Assembly (NCBI GenBank): GCA_038062615.1
Contig: JBBTWV010000086.1
Location: 1 to 12,474, forward strand
Direction of reading: 5' to 3'
DNA from: JBBTWV01 sp038062615
Lineage (GTDB): Bacteria; Patescibacteriota; Gracilibacteria; UBA1369; UM-FILTER-53-11
DNA: 12,474 nucleotides
Every line of letters begins with the position of its first letter. Positions within the stretch are counted from its first letter, which is position 1. A program made the position numbers and the translations under genes. Below are positions 8,578 to 12,474 of the stretch, in pieces. The notes below the pieces were generated by a model. The model saw nothing but the letters and a program-made list of their open reading frames with translations. It was not told the origin of the DNA and did no database searches.

Positions 8578-9843
8578 CTACAAAATCATGAGTTCTCGTG
8601 GCGTTTGGCGCAGAATTTTCAAAATTGGCAGACTGGCAGCGCTCATAGAAAGAAGAATGGTGAGACCGCCGATAGTAAGGAGTAAAAGAGGGGAACGTGA
8701 AAAAATTTCATCCGTGGCGATGGAGGTAAGTGAAAAATTTTGCACCAAGAGTTTTTGAAAAAAAATGGTGGCCGCACTGCCAAGCAAGAGTCCAAAAATA
8801 GCACTCGTGATGCCAATAATGGCGGCTTCTCCAAGGAGCATAATAAAGAGTGTCCTGCGCGTGGCCCCGATAGCTCGTAAAACTCCAAGCTCGTTTCGTC
8901 GTCTCCAGAGTGATGACCAAAAACTCACGCCCATCATGGTGCCGGCTAAAATCAAAATCATACCTGTTAAAACAAAAAGGATGATGGAGATGGAACTCAA
9001 GGTTTTGCCAACTTCTTGCAGCTCATTTTGAATGGAGGAGACGCGAAAGCCTTCAGCTTCCAGCGCTTGGGTGACTTTTGGAACTTTTTCTGGAGAATCT
9101 AATTGCACCAGTAACTTACTATAAATAGGTTTTGAAATGCCCTCTTCCTGGTTAAGTTTTAAGACATTGGTGAGAGGGACGGTGACGCCAATGATGTCGG
9201 TGCGGTCGGAAAAGCCAACAACTCGTCCTTCCAACTTTTGAGATGCTGTCTTCTGATTTTGAAAAAATGATGAAAAGCCCGGAAGAATGGTGATCGTTTC
9301 ACCCTGGAAAGTCTCCCCAGAAAGCGGCGGCAAGCCCGCGCCGGGTGCCAGCGACAGATTATAAAAATCAATGAGCTTGCTGGAAATAAGTACCGGAATA
9401 GGATTTTCAGATCCATCCCAAGCGATTTGAGGTGGAAGATCTTGAGCTACTACATGCCGCTCAAGCCCAAAAATGAGACTGTCGGTTTGTATTTTTTGAC
9501 CAGCAAGATTGAGTTCTATGCTGGCGAGATTTTGGTAAGTGAGCGACTTTGAAACAGAAATAACGTGCGGTATTTTTTGAATTTGAATAATGGCTTCGTC
9601 ATTTAATGATTTTGATTTTGCGCCAAAAAAGTTAAAGAATGGAGAGCCGCTTGAACCGTAAACGGTGAGCTCCGAAAGTCGGTTTTGCATTTTAGAAGAG
9701 CCAAAAAGCGTCTGCTCAATTCCCAGCCGAAGAGAAAAAAGAATAAAAACGGCAGCCACGCCAAACGCGATGGCAATGAGCAGAAATGCGAGCTCGCTTT
9801 TGCGGCGGAGAACATTTTTGAAGATGAGAGAAAGGAGTGACAT
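8578..9843 (-). CDS. ABC transporter permease, FtsX/MacB family
   Basis: This 421-residue membrane protein has the layout of MacB/LolC-type permeases. One transmembrane helix lies at about residues 19-37. A large extracytoplasmic domain follows (about 42-282, MacB periplasmic-core type). Three helices are at about 283-307, 336-362 and 386-406. The segment WRRRNELGVLRAIGATRRT (about 313-331) between helices 2 and 3 is the conserved FtsX-domain coupling motif that contacts the ATPase. Such permeases do not form a classical channel. They use ATP-driven movement to extrude peptides, lipids or lipoproteins, or to signal across the membrane; the substrate here cannot be told. The gene starts 13 nt after the ATPase stop, so the two are surely one operon and one complex. 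The stop is TAG. No Shine-Dalgarno sequence is visible (TATAAATTCTT before ATG). Confidence 0.93.
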   Translation of the reverse strand: MSLLSLIFKNVLRRKSELAFLLIAIAFGVAAVFILFSLRLGIEQTLFGSSKMQNRLSELTVYGSSGSPFFNFFGAKSKSLNDEAIIQIQKIPHVISVSKSLTYQNLASIELNLAGQKIQTDSLIFGLERHVVAQDLPPQIAWDGSENPIPVLISSKLIDFYNLSLAPGAGLPPLSGETFQGETITILPGFSSFFQNQKTASQKLEGRVVGFSDRTDIIGVTVPLTNVLKLNQEEGISKPIYSKLLVQLDSPEKVPKVTQALEAEGFRVSSIQNELQEVGKTLSSISIILFVLTGMILILAGTMMGVSFWSSLWRRRNELGVLRAIGATRRTLFIMLLGEAAIIGITSAIFGLLLGSAATIFFQKLLVQNFSLTSIATDEIFSRSPLLLLTIGGLTILLSMSAASLPILKILRQTPRELMIL

Positions 9844-9856
9844 AAGAATTTATATT

Positions 9857-10714
9857 CTAGGGCCTGACTTCGCCGTCAATTATGGAAATTGTACGCTGCG
9901 CCATTTTGGCTATTTCCTCATCATGGGTAGCAATGACAAACGTGGTGCGTTTTTGACTTTTATGGAGCTTCACAAAGAGTTCCAGAATTTCGCGTCCGGT
10001 TTTGGAATCAAGATTTCCCGTGGGCTCATCCGCAAGCACAAGAGCTGGTTCGTTCACCAGCGCACGTGCAATGCAGGCACGCTGTTTTTGTCCACCAGAA
10101 AGCTGAGAAGGTGTGTGATGAAGCCTATTCTCAAGTCCAACCGCTTTTAATATACGCTCAGCCTTCGCTCGAACTGGGTCGCACGCGCTTCGTGCGACAC
10201 TCGCCTGAGCTCGCAAAGCCAGATTCTCGCTCGGCTTCGCGGCCTCGTCTCGCCTTCTATAACTCGACGTGCCGCCTGAGCGGCAGCCGTGCTCGGCCCA
10301 GCATGGAAGAATTTGTTTTTTAAATGGAGGAAACAAACACGGCGTCATGACATTTTCTAGTAATGTTAAGTGCGGCAGGAGCGCGGCTTCTTGAAAAACA
10401 AAGCCGATGTGCTCATTACGGAACCGGCTGAGCGCACGGTCATCCATCTTTTTAAGATTTTTTTCTTCAGGCCGAGCCGTCACGAGGCTAAGCGATGAAT
10501 GCGCCTGGAGGGCGCAACCTTCAAACGTCACCGCGCCTTCACTGGGTTGATCAAGCCCACCAATAAGATTCAGGAGGGTAGATTTTCCTGATCCTGAAGG
10601 TCCCATGAGCGCGATAAATTCACCTTCGCCTATTTCTAGCGAAATATTTTTGAGCGCCGTTATTTTTTGCCGGCCAACGAAATAGAACTTTGAAACGTCA
10701 GAAAGTTTAAGCAC
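9857..10714 (-). CDS. ABC transporter ATP-binding protein (LolD/MacB type) with two in-frame repeat insertions
   Basis: This is the ATPase partner of the adjacent FtsX-type permease. Motifs in its 285 residues are Walker A GPSGSGKST (38-46), Q-loop Q108, signature LSGGQ (205-209), Walker B LVLADEP (225-231, catalytic E230), D-loop GNLDSKTG and H-loop H264. The residues needed for ATP hydrolysis are all present, so it is probably functional. Relatives of this family are about 220-230 residues. The excess comes from two foreign-looking segments, at about residues 67-84 and about 135-180, whose DNA is GC-rich and palindromic. Both lie where the family has loops or variable helical-domain surface. 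The start is GTG at 10714: a TAG in frame at 10732-10730 limits the frame, and no other start codon lies between. A TATAAT box 7 nt upstream suggests a leaderless mRNA. The stop is TAG. Confidence 0.93.
   Translation of the reverse strand: MLKLSDVSKFYFVGRQKITALKNISLEIGEGEFIALMGPSGSGKSTLLNLIGGLDQPSEGAVTFEGCALQAHSSLSLVTARPEEKNLKKMDDRALSRFRNEHIGFVFQEAALLPHLTLLENVMTPCLFPPFKKQILPCWAEHGCRSGGTSSYRRRDEAAKPSENLALRAQASVARSACDPVRAKAERILKAVGLENRLHHTPSQLSGGQKQRACIARALVNEPALVLADEPTGNLDSKTGREILELFVKLHKSQKRTTFVIATHDEEIAKMAQRTISIIDGEVRP
10175..10306 (-). repeat. Palindromic element(s) inserted in-frame in the ABC ATPase (second insertion)
   Basis: About 130-140 nt between the codons for ...FPPFKKQ and (V)RAKAERILKAVGL have no counterpart in LolD/MacB ATPases. 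The DNA holds a perfect 8-bp hairpin GTCGCACG/CGTGCGAC at 10178-10198 (loop CGCTT). A perfect 6-bp hairpin TGCCGC/GCGGCA lies at 10270-10285 (loop CTGA). Between them CTCGGC/GCCTCG at about 10231-10247 pairs with two internal mismatches. The first hairpin and the bases after it (GCGACACTCGCC) match the rpoB leader at 8367-8392. Boundaries are approximate. A CCA direct repeat (10306-10304 and 10177-10175, distance 129 nt, a multiple of 3) would leave the frame intact but is too short to prove a duplication. More than one element may be nested here. Confidence 0.65.
10465..10523 (-). repeat. Palindromic element inserted in-frame in the ABC ATPase (first insertion, with 5-bp target duplication)
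   Basis: The 49-nt insert 10470-10518 lies between two copies of CTTCA (10465-10469 and 10519-10523; TGAAG on the coding strand). It holds a perfect 6-bp hairpin TGCGCC/GGCGCA (10500-10516, loop TGGAG). It also holds the motif AGGCCGAGCCG...CGAGGC...GCGAT, which recurs at 12398-12427. Insert plus one repeat copy is 54 nt, or 18 codons. Collapsing the two repeats gives VTFEEKNLKKMDDRALSRFR, which fits the family spacing between the beta-strand and the RFRNxxIGFVFQ motif without any gap. This makes a target-site duplication the natural reading. Confidence 0.7.
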
Positions 10715-10720
10715 CTCGTG

Positions 10721-10726
10721 ATTATA
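10721..10726 (-). promoter_or_regulatory. Perfect -10 box giving a probable leaderless ATPase-permease mRNA
   Basis: TATAAT on the minus strand ends 6 nt before the GTG start of the ATPase, so the first base of the start codon lies 7 nt downstream of the box, where transcription normally begins. No good -35 hexamer is visible 16-19 nt upstream. It lies within the 24-nt gap after the preceding gene and has no other evident role. Confidence 0.5.
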
Positions 10727-10738
10727 CCTCTATCTTTG

Positions 10739-11173
10739 CTATGCTCCATGCTGTCTCCGGCTATATATCTCGCTCAGTTTTTTTCTTATTGCTTGGTCTT
10801 TTCTCCCCAGGTAAGCAGCCATAGCTAATTTTACGCCATTGCTAACACGAGCCGGCAACTCCCCATGGCTATCCTGGTCAAAAATGGTACTTATATCCCC
10901 AATGTCACTTCCTAAATGTGTTTCAAGCGGAAAGTTTAAAAAATCAGATGTTCCATACATGGCCGAAATTCTTTTTAATATGTCGTGAATAAATTCATAT
11001 TTTAGAGGAGCTGATGTATTGACAACGGATGACATCAACTCTTCTATGAAAAGATATTCTTGTCGAGCTCGTCCTACTTCCTCCTCATCACTTCCAGAAA
11101 GTGCACCTTTATTATATAAAAGAAAAAGAATATCCCTTCCCGCATCCAATACGGCCTCTCCTTCTCGTATCAC
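10739..11173 (-). CDS. Hypothetical protein (possibly the C-terminal part of a split gene)
   Basis: I do not recognise this 144-residue protein. It is predicted soluble, has no signal peptide or membrane helix, and looks largely alpha-helical and mildly acidic, ending in a basic helix (GRKDQAIRKKLSEIYSRR). The track start is GTG at 11173, the only usable start after an in-frame TGA a little upstream. Codons before that GTG (reading ARDIEQEQ) continue the same amphipathic, coding-like pattern, which hints that the protein once began further upstream. It lies 23 bp after the preceding unknown gene and 24 bp before the ATPase. The stop is TAG. No Shine-Dalgarno sequence is clear. Confidence 0.6.
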   Translation of the reverse strand: MIREGEAVLDAGRDILFLLYNKGALSGSDEEEVGRARQEYLFIEELMSSVVNTSAPLKYEFIHDILKRISAMYGTSDFLNFPLETHLGSDIGDISTIFDQDSHGELPARVSNGVKLAMAAYLGRKDQAIRKKLSEIYSRRQHGA

Positions 11174-11196
11174 TTGCTCTTGTTCGATGTCACGTG

Positions 11197-11535
11197 CTAC
11201 TGCTCTTCAATGGTAGTGGCATAGGGCTCCAAACTCAATTGTTGTGCCAATATTGCCCAGTCACTTAGCAACGTTGCCAAAGGTGAACTCGCCAATTCAG
11301 CCGTCTCTATATAATCCTCAGGGGTTGCTGATGGCGATGGCTCCTTTCCATAGTGTAAAATTTGCTTTAAATCAGCCAGACCTTTACAGAAACCTTCTGT
11401 TCGGTCGGGAAGTCTTGCGTTGCCGAAAGTATTTAATTGTTGATCCACATGATGGATGAAGGAATATGCTGCAGTCGTAAGTTCAAGAGCGTGATCATAT
11501 TCGCTGGCACGTTTCACATTATAGCCTTGCGTCAT
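11197..11535 (-). CDS. Hypothetical protein (possibly the N-terminal part of a split gene)
   Basis: I do not recognise this 112-residue protein. It is soluble and helix-rich, with no signal peptide, membrane segment or metal-binding cluster. Segments such as EYDHALELTTAAYSFIHHVD and the C-terminal SPLATLLSDWAILAQQL look like amphipathic helices. The ATG at 11535 follows the TIM-barrel gene stop by 11 bp, so the two are probably co-transcribed. The end (TTIEEQ, then TAG) runs directly into a coding-like stretch in the next frame. A single -1 change in the last few codons would fuse it to the downstream gene into a product of about 265 residues. Confidence 0.6.
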   Translation of the reverse strand: MTQGYNVKRASEYDHALELTTAAYSFIHHVDQQLNTFGNARLPDRTEGFCKGLADLKQILHYGKEPSPSATPEDYIETAELASSPLATLLSDWAILAQQLSLEPYATTIEEQ

Positions 11536-11546
11536 ATCAAAAATGA

Positions 11547-12338
11547 TTAATTCTGATTTTCGTCTGTTTCTCGTTCTACGCCGGGAAGCGTCTCAATTTT
11601 TACAAAGTAGTCGGTATAAAACTTTTTGCACTCGGCCCTGTTTTTGAGAACTTTTTCGTGATCGCCGGCGTGTATGAATTTGGGATGAATTTTGAATGAA
11701 ACAGCTCCGCGATAACCTTCTTGCTTGAGTTTGGTAAGAAAGCTTTCCAGCGGCAAGATGCCTTCATCCGGCATGGCATAGCCTTTGCCTTTTTTAACGT
11801 TGGAAACATGCACATGCACAAGAAATTTACGAAGAATGTGATACACGCGAATTAAATCTTCTTTTTTTTGCGCCACGCGGGTGGTGTCCAAAGAGGCATG
11901 CTTGAATTTGCGAAGTTCATTGAGATTGTTCATTGCGTGTTCGGGAATAATGCCAAGGAAAGTTCCCGAAGGTGCGTTTTCTAATGCAATAGAAATTTCT
12001 TCACGCTGGCGAATTTTTGGGACCTCACTGGTGAGCCACTTAATATATTTAAAATTGAACATTTTTGGCGGCTGCACGACGATGACTTTGGTGCCGATTT
12101 TTTTGGCCATCGTCACTGAATCAACAATGTCGCGTGCCGTGGCATTTTGCGGAGTTTGCAAACTGACAACAGGGAGATGGTATTGATCTACGAGTTTTTT
12201 TACGTAGTCGGCGTCTTGTGTATCAAAATCCCGCGGATCCATAAAAAGGTCCACGCCGTCATAGCCGGCTTCTTTCACGAATTCAAAAATTCGATTTAAT
12301 CCGTAACCCTTGAGTGAGTCGGTGGAGAGGACGATCAT
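11547..12338 (-). CDS. Sugar phosphate isomerase/epimerase-like TIM barrel (AP endonuclease 2 / xylose isomerase-like superfamily)
   Basis: The 263-residue protein has the strand-by-strand pattern of this superfamily: AGYDGVDLF (24-32), VVSLQTP (57-63), KVIVVQPP (84-91), SIALENAP (116-123), ASLDTTR (148-154), LVHVHVSN (173-180) and EGYRGAVSFKIHP (207-219). Members usually bind one divalent metal with Glu, Asp, His and Glu. The first three appear to be E120, D151 and H175 or H177. The fourth, normally a Glu in the last strand (LSLE), is K216 here. The His usual after the Asp (DTxH) is also absent. Activity may therefore be altered, so the substrate and even isomerase function cannot be assigned. 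The ATG at 12338 is the natural start; the stop is TAA. It heads the run of genes leading to the two unknown proteins. Confidence 0.85.
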   Translation of the reverse strand: MIVLSTDSLKGYGLNRIFEFVKEAGYDGVDLFMDPRDFDTQDADYVKKLVDQYHLPVVSLQTPQNATARDIVDSVTMAKKIGTKVIVVQPPKMFNFKYIKWLTSEVPKIRQREEISIALENAPSGTFLGIIPEHAMNNLNELRKFKHASLDTTRVAQKKEDLIRVYHILRKFLVHVHVSNVKKGKGYAMPDEGILPLESFLTKLKQEGYRGAVSFKIHPKFIHAGDHEKVLKNRAECKKFYTDYFVKIETLPGVERETDENQN

Positions 12339-12365
12339 AGAGATTTGTTTTATTTATTTCCTAAT

Positions 12366-12395
12366 ATTCTACCATAAAGTAAGGATGCTTAGCAA
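12366..12395 (-). promoter_or_regulatory. Candidate promoter for the TIM-barrel gene
   Basis: On the minus strand TTGCTA (12395-12390, 4 of 6 matches to TTGACA) is followed after 18 nt by TAGAAT (12371-12366, 5 of 6 matches to TATAAT). Transcription would begin near 12359, giving an AT-rich leader of about 20 nt without a Shine-Dalgarno sequence. The -35 falls in one copy of the 7-bp direct repeat bordering the palindromic element. Confidence 0.5.
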
Positions 12396-12434
12396 CTAGG
12401 CCGAGCCGCAGTGGCGAGGCCCGGCGATTAGCAA
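12389..12434. repeat. Palindromic element flanked by 7-bp direct repeats
   Basis: TTAGCAA occurs at 12389-12395 and again at 12428-12434. The 32 nt between (12396-12427) contain an imperfect hairpin at 12399-12421: GGCC, then GA, then GCC paired with GGC, GA, GGCC. The two internal GA steps face each other as tandem G-A mismatches. The core AGGCCGAGCCG...CGAGGC...GCGAT is shared with the first insertion in the ATPase. The direct repeats look like a target-site duplication. The remaining bases to 12474 hold nothing I can identify. Confidence 0.6.
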
Positions 12435-12474
12435 GTTAAAGGTGGGGAGATAAAAAGATTAAGGAATGAGGGGA

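Noticed and set aside
1..12474. CRISPR arrays, tRNA or rRNA genes, insertion sequences with transposase, prophage
   Set aside because: No regularly spaced repeats, cloverleaf-like sequence, transposase or phage protein was found on either strand.

Overview
The window is one bacterial block read entirely from the minus strand. In transcription order (right to left) it holds a TIM-barrel sugar isomerase/AP-endonuclease-like protein, two small unrecognised proteins, an ABC transporter ATPase and its FtsX/MacB-type permease, then rpoB, a single-stranded DNA-binding protein gene (ssb), and rpoC. Base composition is moderate and all proteins read in the standard code. The eight genes use 5 TAG and 3 TAA stops and no TGA. 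None has a convincing Shine-Dalgarno sequence at a normal distance. The rpoB-ssb-rpoC order, the lack of rplJ/rplL directly upstream of rpoB, and the tailed RNA polymerase subunits suggest an uncultivated lineage. A Patescibacteria/CPR genome assembled from metagenomic data is my best guess, but no 16S or ribosomal marker is present to settle it. A run of 10 Ns inside rpoB shows this is a scaffold.

Layout: positions 1-158 follow rpoC and hold a large inverted repeat with perfect 17-bp arms. rpoC (159-4013), ssb (4024-4482) and rpoB (4493-8336) are packed with 10-bp gaps and must be one transcription unit. Positions 8337-8577 are non-coding. They contain a plausible promoter and a roughly 117-nt structured leader: a 9-bp closing stem around three hairpins, ending 9 nt before the rpoB start. 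The permease (8578-9843) and ATPase (9857-10714) form a two-gene ABC export/lipoprotein-release-like module. The ATPase has a perfect TATAAT box placed so that its message would be leaderless. Two short unknown genes (10739-11173, 11197-11535), possibly one gene split by a frameshift, follow the TIM-barrel gene (11547-12338), which has its own promoter.

The most interesting signal is a set of short GC-rich palindromic elements scattered through the window. Two lie in-frame inside the otherwise conventional ATPase and lengthen it from about 220 to 285 residues. One of these is bracketed by a 5-bp direct repeat, and removing it restores a family-length protein. The second contains a hairpin that matches one in the rpoB leader, with compensatory changes in its stem. 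A further copy near 12400 sits between perfect 7-bp direct repeats. This resembles the palindromic elements known to insert in protein-coding genes of Rickettsia, here in an unrelated-looking genome.
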